DNA from: Oerskovia paurometabola
GTDB taxonomy: Bacteria; Actinomycetota; Actinomycetes; Actinomycetales; Cellulomonadaceae
Direction: 5' to 3'
Assembly: GCF_016907365.1 (NCBI RefSeq)
Contig: NZ_JAFBBV010000001.1
Location: 744,001 to 808,000 of the forward strand
DNA length: 64,000 nucleotides
Shown: positions 16,458-25,453 of the stretch, piece after piece
How the letters are laid out: each line of letters opens with the position of its first letter
Position numbering within the stretch: position 1 is the stretch's first letter
The notes under the pieces: model-generated
Told to the model about the DNA's origin: nothing
Database searches by the model: none
The model's input: only the letters and a program-made list of their open reading frames with translations
Program-made: the position numbers and the translations under genes

Positions 16458-17603
16458 GTGAGCAGGTGGACCTGGCCCGCGTACGTGGGCGTGATCGGCG
16501 GGGTCGTCGTCTTCGTGATGTTCCTGCTGCCGATCGTGGTCTGGCAGTACCGCCGGTACGGGCGACTGAGCTGGCTGCGCCTGCTCGGGTCGGCGGCGGT
16601 CGCGGTCTACGGTGTCGCGCTCGTGGCGTACACGCTCCTGCCGCTGCCCTCGGGCGACCTCGCGCTGTGGTGCGCGCAGCACGGGTTCTCGGGGCCGCAG
16701 CTGAACCCGTTCCAGTTCGTCGAGGACATCCGCCGCGACACCGCGGGCATGAGCGCGGCGGCTCGGCTGCGGAGCCCGGCGGTGCTCCAGACGGTGTTCA
16801 ACGTGGTGCTCTTCGTCCCGTGGGGCGTCCTGGTGCGGCGCTTCTTCGGGTGGCGGCTACCGCTCACGGTGCTGTCGGCGTTCGCGGCGTCGCTGCTCAT
16901 CGAGACGACGCAGGGCACGGGGATCTTCGGTCTCATCCCGTGCTCGTACCGGCTGGCCGACGTCGACGACCTCCTGACGAACACCCTGGGCGGGTTGATC
17001 GGTGCGCTGATCGCGCCGGTGGTCCTGCGGTGGATGCCGCGCTCGACGGACCTCGCGACCGAGCGGGGCGTGCCGCGCCCGGTCACGGTGTGGCGGCGGT
17101 GGCTGGGGATGTTGCTCGACGCGTTCCTGGTGTCGGTGACCGGGACGGTGCTGGTCCTGTTCTACCGGGTGACGCTCGTCGCGCTGGGGCAGGACGTCCC
17201 GGTCGAGGCGGGCGCGGTCGACGTCGTGCTCGGCTCGGTCGTGCCCGTGGTCCTGGTCCTGTTCGTGCCGCCGTTCCTGGGGAGCGGGGCGTCGTGGGGG
17301 CAGCGGGCCATGTGGCTCGAGCCGCGCTGGACGGCCGACGTCGCGCAGGGCCCGGTCGGTGCGGACGGCCTGGGGCGTGGGACCACGGTGCGTCGCGTGG
17401 TGCGTGGCTTCGTGTCGGGCGGCCTCTGGGGGGTGTGCCTGGTCCTGGCGGAGGTCCCGGGTGGTGGTCTCCTGCCCGACGTCGCAGCGCCCCTCGGTTC
17501 TCTCGTCGCCTTCGTGGCGGTCGTCTCGGTCCTGTTCACGCGCGACCGGCGCGGGGTGTCGGGGGTCGTGTCGGGGGCCCGGATGGTCGACGCGCGGAGC
17601 TGA
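16458..17603 (+). CDS. VanZ-RDD fusion membrane protein
   Basis: This 381-residue polytopic protein fuses two domains. The N-terminal half is VanZ-like, with NPFQFVEDIRRD, FNVVLFVPWGVLVRRFFGWRLP and the signature RLADVDDLLTNTLGGLIGAL near residues 165-185. The C-terminal half resembles an RDD domain (RRWLGMLLDAFLVSVTGT, GQRAMWLEPRW). VanZ proteins influence teicoplanin sensitivity in enterococci, but their general role is unknown. The GTG start follows TAGGGT by six bases with no ribosome site (leaderless). It converges on the surface-protein gene through a long palindrome. Confidence 0.8.
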   Translation: MSRWTWPAYVGVIGGVVVFVMFLLPIVVWQYRRYGRLSWLRLLGSAAVAVYGVALVAYTLLPLPSGDLALWCAQHGFSGPQLNPFQFVEDIRRDTAGMSAAARLRSPAVLQTVFNVVLFVPWGVLVRRFFGWRLPLTVLSAFAASLLIETTQGTGIFGLIPCSYRLADVDDLLTNTLGGLIGALIAPVVLRWMPRSTDLATERGVPRPVTVWRRWLGMLLDAFLVSVTGTVLVLFYRVTLVALGQDVPVEAGAVDVVLGSVVPVVLVLFVPPFLGSGASWGQRAMWLEPRWTADVAQGPVGADGLGRGTTVRRVVRGFVSGGLWGVCLVLAEVPGGGLLPDVAAPLGSLVAFVAVVSVLFTRDRRGVSGVVSGARMVDARS

Positions 17604-17619
17604 GCCCGACGGACCCGAA

Positions 17620-17683
17620 CGCCGAGAAGTGAGTACACGCCCCTGAATCACGAGATGCAGGGGCGTGTACTCACTTCTCGGCG
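17620..17683. terminator. Perfect 26-bp palindromic terminator, contains the stop codon of the surface-protein gene
   Basis: Arms 17620-17645 and 17658-17683 are perfectly complementary around a 12-base loop. The outer 16 bases, CGCCGAGAAGTGAGTA, are identical to those of the palindrome at 20945-21014. On the minus strand the arm begins within the last codons of the LPXTG gene (stop TGA at 17671-17673). Confidence 0.85.
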
Positions 17684-20600
17684 AGGCGCTGCGGCCGGCG
17701 CGACAGGGTCGTGACAGCGATTCCGGTGCCGAGCAGGAGGAGCGCGGCGAGAGCAGCGAGGGCCGCGTCCGCCCCGGTGGTGGGGAGCGTGCTTGCGCCG
17801 CCTCGTCCGGGCACGGTGTCGCCCACGGTCGACCACACGCCCTGGGCGTCGTTGTCGGTCGGGGAGGCGTCGGTGTCTGTGTCGATCGTGGGCACGACGA
17901 GAGGGCTGAACCGTTCTACGACCGGGTCCACGAAGCCGTCCTCGTCGAGGTCGGTGTCCGGGGCCGGGGCCACGTAGGCGACGTCGCGCATGCTGCCCGC
18001 ACCGGGGGCGGGGGAGACCACGCGCGCGGTCACGGTCAGCGGCGGACCGTCTGCGCCCAGGGGGAGGTCGCCCGTGGAGGTCGCCGTGGCGCCGTCGACC
18101 GTGTAGCCGTCGCCCGCCATCGAGACGAGCGTGGCGCCGTCGGGCAGGAGCTGGGTGATCGTCCACCCGGCCGGGGCGACGCGCGGGCCGTCGTTGTGCG
18201 GGGTCAGCGTCCAGGAGACCAGGTCCCCGGCGCGCTGGGGGTCGTCGGGGTCCACGGCGAGCGTCTGCTTGAGGGACAGGTCGATGCAGCTCATCGGGTA
18301 GAGCACGGGGGCCTCGGTGAGCTCGTGCACCTCGGCGCCGCCGCCGTCGTAGTACGGGATGCCGTCGAGGAAGCCCGTCGCCCGGCACGCCGACCCCCAG
18401 TCGTTGGGGGTGCCGTGGTCCCGGGCGTCCACGGCGACCGGGCCGTCGACCGGCAGCGCGCGGGCGAGGGCGGGCGCGGAGTCCTCGCCGACGACCGCGT
18501 TCGCGTACGTGCGGATCGCCGCGCTGGCCGCCGGGAAGGAGTTGCCCGTGACGAGCACGTCGTCGCGCAGCGTGCGCCGGGCGGCCTCGGGCGACGTGGG
18601 GTCTGCCGTACCGACCTGGATCCAGGTGCCCCCGCCCGTGAAGGCGTTGCCCGTGACCCGGACGTCGGACGACGAGTACGAGTCCGGGAGCGCGCCGTCG
18701 GCCCACGACGGGGCGACGCTGATCGCGGCGAGCCCGTCGCCGCCCGTCTGGGAGATCGTGTTGTCGGCGACGAGGAGGTCGTGGGCCGGCCCCGCGGACA
18801 CGACGTCGGGCTGGCCGCTCACGGTGTTGCGCACGACCTGCACGCCGGTCGTGCCCTGGAGCGCACGGATCCCGCCGTCGTTGTCGGTCATGGTGCTGTC
18901 GTGCACGGCGATGTCGTGGCTGATCCCGTTCGCGGGAGTCGTGACGACGAACAGGCCGACCCCGGAGTTGCCCGTGAACGTCGTCGCGCTGACGTCGAGG
19001 TTCGCGACGCTGCGCCCGTACACCCCGTACTCGACGAGGTTCGCGACGGTCGCATTGGTCACGGTCGACCCGTCGGTCGCGGAGTAGAAGAACCCGTACG
19101 ACCCGGCGTCGATCGAGGAGCGGTCGACGTCGACGTCCTGCGACCCGTAGGCGCGCAGGATCGCGGCTCCCGTGACCGAGGTCGGCCCCTCGTTCCCCGT
19201 CACGGTGATGTCCTGGGCCGTGACCCCGATCGACTGGTGGATGACGAGCGCGGCGCCCGTGAGGTTCGCGGTGACGCGGGAGATCGTCGCGTTGCGCGCG
19301 CCCAGCAGGTACACGCCGCTCGACGCGTCGGGCGCTCCGACCACGTCGATGTCCGAGATCGAGATGTCGACGCGGTCCGAGGTGTCTTCGTCGAAGTTGG
19401 ACTGCGCGCCGATCGCGTAGAGGAACCCGGTGGCGGACACGTCCGAGACCGTGACGCGCCCGGCGTTGACGAGGTTGATGCCGGTGCCGGCGGGCCCCCA
19501 CGTGCCGGCGTCGAGCACCGCGCCCGTGACCACGGCGTTCTGGGTCGAGCCCAGGGTGATGCCGCCGAACGCGGTGATCACGGGGCTGGTGATCGTCGGA
19601 CCCGTGCCCGTGTTGGCCGCGCTCGTGGTGATCCCGTACATGGCGCCCCTGATCGTCGGCCGCTCGATCACGACGCCGGTGGCGAGCAGCGTGAGGATGC
19701 CCGTCGTCTGGTTGGCTCCCGCCAGCGTGATCCGGGCGTCCGAGACTCTCGCACCGGTCGTCGCGCCGAGCGAGATGCCCTCCCGGGAGCTGCCCGTGAC
19801 GACCGCGCCCGTGATCGTGGGGCCGGTGCGAGGGTTCGCAGGCGCCGTGCCGATCCCGCGCGCGAAGCCGGTCACGGTGACCGCGTCGACCCGGGCACCG
19901 GACGAGCTCGACAGGTCGATCCCGGTGCCCGTGCTGGTCTGTGCGCTGGTCACGCTGACGCCCGACACGCTGGGCGTGGTCGTCGTGCCCAGCGAGATGC
20001 CCGACGTCGCGGCGCTGATCGTGCCGCCGGAGATCACGACGCCCCCGGCGGTCGAGGCCGCGGCCGCGGTGATGCCCGTGGCGACGCCCGAGATGGCGGG
20101 ACTGGTGATCGTCGCGGCCCCCGTCGTGAGGTTGACCCCGTACGACGAAGCCTCGCCCGCGCCGTCCATGTCGAGCCCGTCGATCACGACGCCCGTGAGG
20201 TTCGCGCCGAGCTGTACCCCCGTGGGGCGGGCCACCGGGGTCGGGTTGCGGATCGTGAGGTTGGACAGCACGACGTCCGACGCGGTGACCGAGACGATCG
20301 CGCCCGTGTTGGCCGCACCGATCGTCACGTCGTCGTCGAGCGTCAGGCCCCCTCCGCTGACCGTGAACCGGGTGTAGAGCGTCGAGGGGCCGCTGGCGTC
20401 GAGGGTCACGGCCCGAGGGACGGTGATCGTGCCGGTGAACGCGTAGTCGTTCTGGTCGAACGAGACGGTCCCGCCGGCCGGGGCGGCGTTGATCGCCGCC
20501 TGGAGCGTGAGCAGGGCGGGGGTGCCCGGGCGCTGGTCCGGCGTGCCGACCCAGGCCACCGGCAGGGTGTTGGCGTTCGGCACGACGCCGGGGGCCGTCG

Positions 20601-20847
20601 GGGTCACCTCGACGACGGTCTCGTCCGGCACGGGCGCCGGCTCCTCGAGGCCGCCCGGCGTCGTCGGGTCGGCGGGCGGTGCGGGGTCACCGGTGTCGAC
20701 GGTGTCGGGCGGCGAGGCGGCCTGCGCGGGAGCGGTCACGGGGGCGACCGTGACCACACCCGCGCCGAGCAGGGCGGCGACGCCGATCGCCGCAGCGGCG
20801 CGCCGCCACCGGCGAGCGCCGTCCCGTCCGTCCAACGCTGTGCGCAT
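17671..20847 (-). CDS. LPXTG-anchored right-handed beta-helix surface protein
   Basis: This is a 1058-residue secreted protein. A signal peptide with RRWRR before a hydrophobic core and a cleavage-like AQAAS occupies residues 1-44. A Pro/Thr linker follows, then about 700 residues of short repeats with IxGxxVxx and TGI patterns, the parallel beta-helix type seen in pectate lyases and NosD. Near residues 850-980 a DUF11-like module appears (LVSWTLTPHNDGP, TQLLPDGATLVSM). The end is a sortase signal: LPTTG at about 1021, a hydrophobic helix and RRPQRLAEK. The ligand or enzyme activity is unknown, and no sortase gene is in the window. ATG 20847 follows a GGGGGCGGG stretch. Confidence 0.82.
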   Translation of the reverse strand: MRTALDGRDGARRWRRAAAAIGVAALLGAGVVTVAPVTAPAQAASPPDTVDTGDPAPPADPTTPGGLEEPAPVPDETVVEVTPTAPGVVPNANTLPVAWVGTPDQRPGTPALLTLQAAINAAPAGGTVSFDQNDYAFTGTITVPRAVTLDASGPSTLYTRFTVSGGGLTLDDDVTIGAANTGAIVSVTASDVVLSNLTIRNPTPVARPTGVQLGANLTGVVIDGLDMDGAGEASSYGVNLTTGAATITSPAISGVATGITAAAASTAGGVVISGGTISAATSGISLGTTTTPSVSGVSVTSAQTSTGTGIDLSSSSGARVDAVTVTGFARGIGTAPANPRTGPTITGAVVTGSSREGISLGATTGARVSDARITLAGANQTTGILTLLATGVVIERPTIRGAMYGITTSAANTGTGPTITSPVITAFGGITLGSTQNAVVTGAVLDAGTWGPAGTGINLVNAGRVTVSDVSATGFLYAIGAQSNFDEDTSDRVDISISDIDVVGAPDASSGVYLLGARNATISRVTANLTGAALVIHQSIGVTAQDITVTGNEGPTSVTGAAILRAYGSQDVDVDRSSIDAGSYGFFYSATDGSTVTNATVANLVEYGVYGRSVANLDVSATTFTGNSGVGLFVVTTPANGISHDIAVHDSTMTDNDGGIRALQGTTGVQVVRNTVSGQPDVVSAGPAHDLLVADNTISQTGGDGLAAISVAPSWADGALPDSYSSSDVRVTGNAFTGGGTWIQVGTADPTSPEAARRTLRDDVLVTGNSFPAASAAIRTYANAVVGEDSAPALARALPVDGPVAVDARDHGTPNDWGSACRATGFLDGIPYYDGGGAEVHELTEAPVLYPMSCIDLSLKQTLAVDPDDPQRAGDLVSWTLTPHNDGPRVAPAGWTITQLLPDGATLVSMAGDGYTVDGATATSTGDLPLGADGPPLTVTARVVSPAPGAGSMRDVAYVAPAPDTDLDEDGFVDPVVERFSPLVVPTIDTDTDASPTDNDAQGVWSTVGDTVPGRGGASTLPTTGADAALAALAALLLLGTGIAVTTLSRRPQRLAEK

Positions 20848-20944
20848 GCCCGCCCCCGATACGTCGCCTGCGGTCGCCAGTGGCCGATACGCCATCGTCG
20901 GCCGATGTCGGAGAACCGGCAACCGGGCCGAGGGGAGCCTCACG

Positions 20945-21014
20945 CCCCGCCGAGAAGTGAGTAGATGCCCCAGGATCGCGGGATCCCGGGGCATCTACTC
21001 ACTTCTCGGCGGGG
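20945..21014. terminator. Perfect 27-bp palindromic terminator upstream of the surface-protein gene
   Basis: Arms 20945-20971 and 20988-21014 are fully complementary with a 16-base loop. The structure ends the glycerophosphodiesterase operon, all on the minus strand. It shares CGCCGAGAAGTGAGTA with the palindrome at the other end of the surface-protein gene. Confidence 0.85.
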
Positions 21015-21035
21015 CGCGCGGGGCAGCGGGCGGGA

Positions 21036-21773
21036 TCAGCGTCCCGCGAGCCACCCTCGCAGCCGGTCAGGACGGTCGGTGATGACCGCGTCGACACCGG
21101 CCAACCGGGCCAGGGTCCACTGCGCGGGCTCGTTCAAGGTCCACACCATGACCTCGAGCCCCGCCGCGTGCAGCTCGTCGACCAGACCGGGCCGCTCGAC
21201 GAGCAGGTGCCCCGCCGGGTTGCACGTCATGACGCCCAGGTCGGCGCACGTCGCGAGCAGGTCGTCGGACAGCTCGCCGATCAGCAGCCCGCGGCGCAGG
21301 TCCGGGGCCACCTTCGCCAGGGCCGCGACCGTCGAGGTCCAGAAGCTCTGCCCGATCACGCGGTCGGCGAGCCCGGCGCGCAGGACGGGCTCGGTGACCC
21401 TGCGGACGTCGTCGGGCCCCCAGTCGCCCTTGATCTCCAGCAGGAGGTCGATGCCTGGGTGCGTCACGAGGAAGTCCACGAGCTCCGTGAACGTCGGGAC
21501 CCGCTGCCCGGCGTAGGCGGGGGCGAACCACGAACCCGCGTCCACGGCGCGGACCTCCGCGAGCGGGAGCGCGTCGACGCGACCGGTCGCGTCGGTCGTG
21601 GCGTCGAGGGTGTCGTCGTGGATCACGACCACCTCGCCGTCCGCGGTGAGCTGCACGTCGAGCTCGATGCTGTCCGCGCCCGCGCGCCACGCGGCCTCGA
21701 ACGCCGCGAGCGTGTTCTGCGGGGCCACCGACGAGTTCCCCCGGTGCGCGACGACCCGGAACGCGCCCGTCAC
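21036..21773 (-). CDS. Glycerophosphodiester phosphodiesterase
   Basis: This 245-residue GDPD-family TIM-barrel enzyme hydrolyses glycerophosphodiesters to glycerol-3-phosphate and an alcohol. Motifs visible are the catalytic VVAHRGNSSVAPQNTLAAF near the N-terminus, DSIELDVQLTADGEVVVIHDD, LLLEIKG and VMVWTLNEP. There is no signal peptide, so it acts in the cytoplasm. GTG 21773 overlaps the stop of the ABC binding protein by four bases, making it the last gene of a transport operon. This supports import of intact glycerophosphodiesters or their hydrolysis after uptake. Confidence 0.9.
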   Translation of the reverse strand: MTGAFRVVAHRGNSSVAPQNTLAAFEAAWRAGADSIELDVQLTADGEVVVIHDDTLDATTDATGRVDALPLAEVRAVDAGSWFAPAYAGQRVPTFTELVDFLVTHPGIDLLLEIKGDWGPDDVRRVTEPVLRAGLADRVIGQSFWTSTVAALAKVAPDLRRGLLIGELSDDLLATCADLGVMTCNPAGHLLVERPGLVDELHAAGLEVMVWTLNEPAQWTLARLAGVDAVITDRPDRLRGWLAGR

Positions 21774-23137
21774 AGGTACGGCTCCACGTTCTCCTGGTAC
21801 GCCTTCTCGAGGCGCGGCGTGATCGACGCGAACGCCTCGGCGGCGGGCGTGCCCTTGAGGACGATCTGCTCGATCCCGTCGGTGAGGATCTGGTCGCCAC
21901 CAGGCACGAAGACCCGGACCCAGTCCTGCGAGCGGGACTTCTCGGCGAGCTGGTCGACCGCCGTGCGGAACTGCGGCGTGGCCGCGTAGATGCTGCTCAT
22001 GGTCTCTCCCTCGACCGCGGACGTACGCACCGGCATGTACCCGGTGTTCTGGGAGAAGTATGCGGTGTTCTCCGGGTCCGTGATGAAGGCGAGGAACATC
22101 GCGGCGGCGAGCTGCTGCTCGGGCGTGCGCGAGGCCGGGATGGCCAGACCCGTGCCACCAGTGGGCGTCCCGGAGCCGCTCGGGCCGTCGGGCAGGTAGG
22201 CCGTGCCGAGCTCGAACGACGCGGCGTCGAGGAGCCCCGTGAGGCTGCCCGTGGACCCGATGGTCGAGGCGAAGATGCCGGCGGCGAAGTCGGCCCCGGC
22301 GTCGGTCCCGACGCCCGCGACCTTGGACCCGTGGAACAGGTCGTGCAGGAAGTCGCCCGCGGCCAGGGCCTGCGGGGTGTCGAGCGTGACGGTGAACTCG
22401 TCGCTGTACTGCCCACCCTGGCCCCACAGCATGTTCTCGAACCACCACGCGGCCCACGAGGTGCCGGTCGCGAGGCCCAGCGGGGCGCCGTCGGCCGGGA
22501 CCTGGGCGCGCAGCGCGGGGGCCCACTCGGCGAGCTCTGCCCACGTCGCGGGCCCGCGGTCGGGCAGGCCGGCTGCGGCCCACATGGTCTTGTTGTAGTA
22601 GAAGAGCGGCGTCGAGCGCGCGTACGGCACCGCCCAGTGCCGGGTGTCGTACGCGTAGTCGCCGTACAGCGTCGGGTTGTAGTCGGTGACGTCGACGTCG
22701 AGGTGCGCGAACACGTCGTCGAGCGGCATGACCTGGCCGTTGAGGTAGTAGCGGAACCACCACACGTCGCTCGCGATGACGAGGTCGGGGAGGTTGTTCG
22801 ACGACGACGCGGCCTGGAAGCGCTGCGCGACCTCGTCGTACCCGGCGCCCGCGGTCACGAGCTTGACCGCGATGTCGGGGTGCTTCGTGTTGAAGCGGCG
22901 GATCAGCTCCTCCTCGATGGCCTTTGAGGCGCCGGGGTGGTTGCTCCACCACGTGATCTGCGAGGCGGGCTTGATCGTGGTCCAGTCGGTGCCCGCGGAG
23001 GCGGACGGGGCGGACGTGCCGCCGCCGACGGTGGGTCCCGCGCACGCGGCGAGGGAGAGGGCGAGGGCGCCGAGGCCGCCGAGGCGCAGCACGTCGCGTC
23101 GCGACGGGGTCCACTGGGCGGGCAGGGGCTGGTTCAC
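21770..23137 (-). CDS. ABC transporter extracellular solute-binding lipoprotein (UgpB-like)
   Basis: This is a 455-residue family 1 solute-binding protein. The N-terminus has a Tat-like SRRDVLRLGG motif followed by a lipobox LAAC at about residues 29-32, so the mature protein is probably a Tat-exported lipoprotein. ITWWSNHPGASKAIEEELI, the YARSTPLFYYNKTMW segment and TGTSWAAWW resemble UgpB and MalE relatives. The downstream phosphodiesterase makes glycerol-3-phosphate or glycerophosphodiesters the best substrate guess; oligosaccharides are the alternative. The GTG start has a well-placed AAGGAG site. The genes for two permeases lie directly upstream. Confidence 0.87.
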   Translation of the reverse strand: MNQPLPAQWTPSRRDVLRLGGLGALALSLAACAGPTVGGGTSAPSASAGTDWTTIKPASQITWWSNHPGASKAIEEELIRRFNTKHPDIAVKLVTAGAGYDEVAQRFQAASSSNNLPDLVIASDVWWFRYYLNGQVMPLDDVFAHLDVDVTDYNPTLYGDYAYDTRHWAVPYARSTPLFYYNKTMWAAAGLPDRGPATWAELAEWAPALRAQVPADGAPLGLATGTSWAAWWFENMLWGQGGQYSDEFTVTLDTPQALAAGDFLHDLFHGSKVAGVGTDAGADFAAGIFASTIGSTGSLTGLLDAASFELGTAYLPDGPSGSGTPTGGTGLAIPASRTPEQQLAAAMFLAFITDPENTAYFSQNTGYMPVRTSAVEGETMSSIYAATPQFRTAVDQLAEKSRSQDWVRVFVPGGDQILTDGIEQIVLKGTPAAEAFASITPRLEKAYQENVEPYL

Positions 23138-23203
23138 GTGATGCTCCTTGGGGTGGGGAACAGCGATCCGGCAGGTGCCGGGGGACAGGGGGAGACCGGC
23201 ACG

Positions 23204-24187
23204 TCAGCCGGTCACGGCTCCGGCGGTGAGCCCGGCGACGAGCCGGCGCTGGAGGAGCAGGAAGACGACGAGGATCGGGAGGGTCACGAGCACGGTCGCG
23301 GCCATGAGGACGCCCCAGTTGTTCATGCCGTCGACGCTCTGCAGGAGCGTGAGTCCCACGGGGAGCGTCATCTTCTCGGCGTCGTCGGTCACGAGGAACG
23401 GCCACAGGTAGTCGTTCCACTCGGCGACGACGGACACGAGCGCCACGGCCGCGATCGTGGGGTAGGACAGCGGCACGACGAACCGCCACAGCTTGCGCCA
23501 GTGGCCCGCACCGTCGAGCTCGGCGGCCTCGAGGATCGAGATCGGCAGCGACAGGAAGTGCTGGCGGAACAGGAAGGTCCCGAACGCGCTCGCCAGGCCC
23601 GGCACGAGGATGCCCTGGTAGGTGTTGAGCCACCCGAGCTGTGCGACGAACGTGTAGTTGGGGATGATCGTGATCTGCTGCGGGATGAGCAGCGTGAACA
23701 GGACCAGGACGAACAGCGCGCGCTTGAACGGGAAGTCCAGGAACACGAGCGCGTACGCGCAGCACAGGCCCAGCAGCAGCTTGAGCGTCGAGCCGACGAC
23801 CGTCAGGCCCACGCTGTTGAGGAAGAGCTGCCCGACGGGGATGCTCTGCGTCGTCTGGACGTAGTTCGCGAGGTCGAGGTCCTGTGGGAGCCACTGGAGC
23901 GGGATCGAGTACAGCTCGTCAGGGCGCTTGAAGCTCGCGAGCACCATCCACACGAGCGGCAGCGCCATGACGACGGTCGCGACCAGCAGGGTCGCGTACG
24001 AGCCCAGGTGCAGAGGCCGACGACGGCGCGCGCGCTCCGGCGCCCGGGCGCCGCTCGGGCGGTGGCTCGCACCGCCGGGGGCCGGTGGTGCGTCCACGGG
24101 TGACCCGGGGTGCTGAGCGCTGGGCGCGCCCGAGGTCGTGCGAGGTGCGGTGGTGGGGACGTCCCGGACCGGGTTCTGGACGCTCAT
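23204..24187 (-). CDS. ABC transporter permease, UgpE/MalG type
   Basis: This 327-residue inner-membrane permease has six hydrophobic segments. The EAA loop appears as SILEAAELDGAGHWRKLWRFVVPLSYPT, which docks the ATPase. The first 60 residues form an unusually long Pro/Ala/Arg-rich cytoplasmic extension before the first helix (LLVATVVMALPLVWMVLASF). The start ATG overlaps the stop of the upstream permease gene (ATGA). It pairs with the UgpA-type permease and the binding protein that follow in the same operon. Confidence 0.9.
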   Translation of the reverse strand: MSVQNPVRDVPTTAPRTTSGAPSAQHPGSPVDAPPAPGGASHRPSGARAPERARRRRPLHLGSYATLLVATVVMALPLVWMVLASFKRPDELYSIPLQWLPQDLDLANYVQTTQSIPVGQLFLNSVGLTVVGSTLKLLLGLCCAYALVFLDFPFKRALFVLVLFTLLIPQQITIIPNYTFVAQLGWLNTYQGILVPGLASAFGTFLFRQHFLSLPISILEAAELDGAGHWRKLWRFVVPLSYPTIAAVALVSVVAEWNDYLWPFLVTDDAEKMTLPVGLTLLQSVDGMNNWGVLMAATVLVTLPILVVFLLLQRRLVAGLTAGAVTG

Positions 24188-25161
24188 GCGTAGTGCACCT
24201 TCTTCTCGACGAAGCGCAGCTGGACGACCGTGACGACCAGCAGCAGGAGGAAGAGGATCGTCGCGACGGCCGACGCGTAGCCGGCGCGGCCGGTCACGAA
24301 GCCCTCCTCGTAGATCTGGTACATGAGGGTCGTGGTCGAGCCCAGGGGGCCGCCCTTGGTCATGGCCTGGATGATGTCGAACGACTGGAGCGAGCTCAGG
24401 AGCGTCGTGACCGTGAGGAAGAAGGTCGTGGGCGCGAGCAGCGGCAGGACGATCGAGCGGAACGTGCGGGCCGAGGACGCTCCGTCGAGGGCGGCGGCCT
24501 GCTTGAGCTCCTGCGGGACGGCCTGGAGGCCGGCCAGGAAGATCAGGGCGACGTACCCGACGTTCTTCCACAGGTAGACGACGATGATCATGACGAGCGC
24601 CCAGGGTGAGGTCGTGTACCAGTCGGGGGACTCGAGCCCGATCGCGCGCAGGCCCGCCGAGAGCAGGCCGTAGCGGGGGTCGAAGATGAACAGCCACAGC
24701 ATGCCGACCGCGACGCCCGACAGGACGTAGGGAGCGAACGCGACGGTCCGCGCGAGCCCGCGACCCTTGAGGCGCCGGTTCAGCAGCAGGGCCAGGCCGA
24801 GTCCCAGGACCAGCGAGCCGCCCACGGTCGCGACCGTGAAGACGCCCGTCGTGACCATGACGTCGGCCGTCGTCGGGTCCTGGAACCACTCGACGTAGTT
24901 GCCGAGTCCGACCGAGCGGGCCGTGGGGGAGCCCATGTTCCACTGCAGGGTCGAGTAGTAGAAGCTCTGCAGCAGCGGGCGGTAGACGAACACGAGCAGC
25001 AGGACCACGTTGGGCCCCGCGAGCAGCAGGAACGCGAGCCAGGTGCGCAGGGCGCGCGGGGTGGGGCGCGTGAAGCGGGACCGGGCCGTCGGGGCCCGCC
25101 CGGGGATCGTCCGAGGGCGTGCGGGTGGCGCGGGGCGCACGGGGGCTGACACGGAGGTCAT
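24184..25161 (-). CDS. ABC transporter permease, UgpA/MalF type
   Basis: This is a 325-residue first permease of the operon with six predicted membrane helices after a Pro/Arg-rich N-terminal stretch. The EAA motif reads KQAAALDGASSARTFRSIVLPLLAPT near residue 220. No ATPase gene accompanies this operon in the window, so the complex probably uses a shared MsiK/UgpC-type ATPase encoded elsewhere, a known arrangement in Actinobacteria. The operon runs permease, permease, binding protein, phosphodiesterase on the minus strand. Confidence 0.9.
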   Translation of the reverse strand: MTSVSAPVRPAPPARPRTIPGRAPTARSRFTRPTPRALRTWLAFLLLAGPNVVLLLVFVYRPLLQSFYYSTLQWNMGSPTARSVGLGNYVEWFQDPTTADVMVTTGVFTVATVGGSLVLGLGLALLLNRRLKGRGLARTVAFAPYVLSGVAVGMLWLFIFDPRYGLLSAGLRAIGLESPDWYTTSPWALVMIIVVYLWKNVGYVALIFLAGLQAVPQELKQAAALDGASSARTFRSIVLPLLAPTTFFLTVTTLLSSLQSFDIIQAMTKGGPLGSTTTLMYQIYEEGFVTGRAGYASAVATILFLLLLVVTVVQLRFVEKKVHYA

Positions 25162-25453
25162 GGGGTGGGGCTCCAGTCACGAGCGGGTGGACGCCGTCAC
25201 CCTAGGAGGGCGAAGTGTCCGAGAAGTGGCCTCAGCGGCTCCGTTCCCCGAACGTTCCCGAGGCGTTCATCGGGGCCTCGGCGCGAGGTCATCGGGGATG
25301 CCGGGAGGTCATCTGCGGGGCGCACGTGCGGCGTGCGAAGCCGAAGCCGCAGGCGACCGCACCTCGCCCCCGAGGCCAGGTCGGCGCGTCGATGACGGCC
25401 TAGCATGGGCGGTCCGGCCAGCACTCCTGCCGGGCCCGACGACGAGGTGAGCG
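25162..25453. promoter_or_regulatory. Divergent promoter region between the ABC operon and an uncharacterised gene
   Basis: This is a 292-base divergent gap. Towards the plus-strand gene, TAGCAT (25401-25406) is a good -10. GAACGTTC at 25250-25257 is a small palindrome that could be a regulator half-site for the transport operon. The phrase GAGGTCATC occurs twice (around 25286 and 25305). Nothing stronger is visible. Confidence 0.35.

Noticed and set aside
14553..16682. A 709-codon minus-strand frame over the MscS gene
   Set aside because: It is a GC-driven shadow of a clearly identified channel gene.
17671..20847. Tandem DNA repeats inside the surface-protein gene
   Set aside because: The repeats are protein-level beta-helix turns with diverged DNA, not recent DNA duplications.
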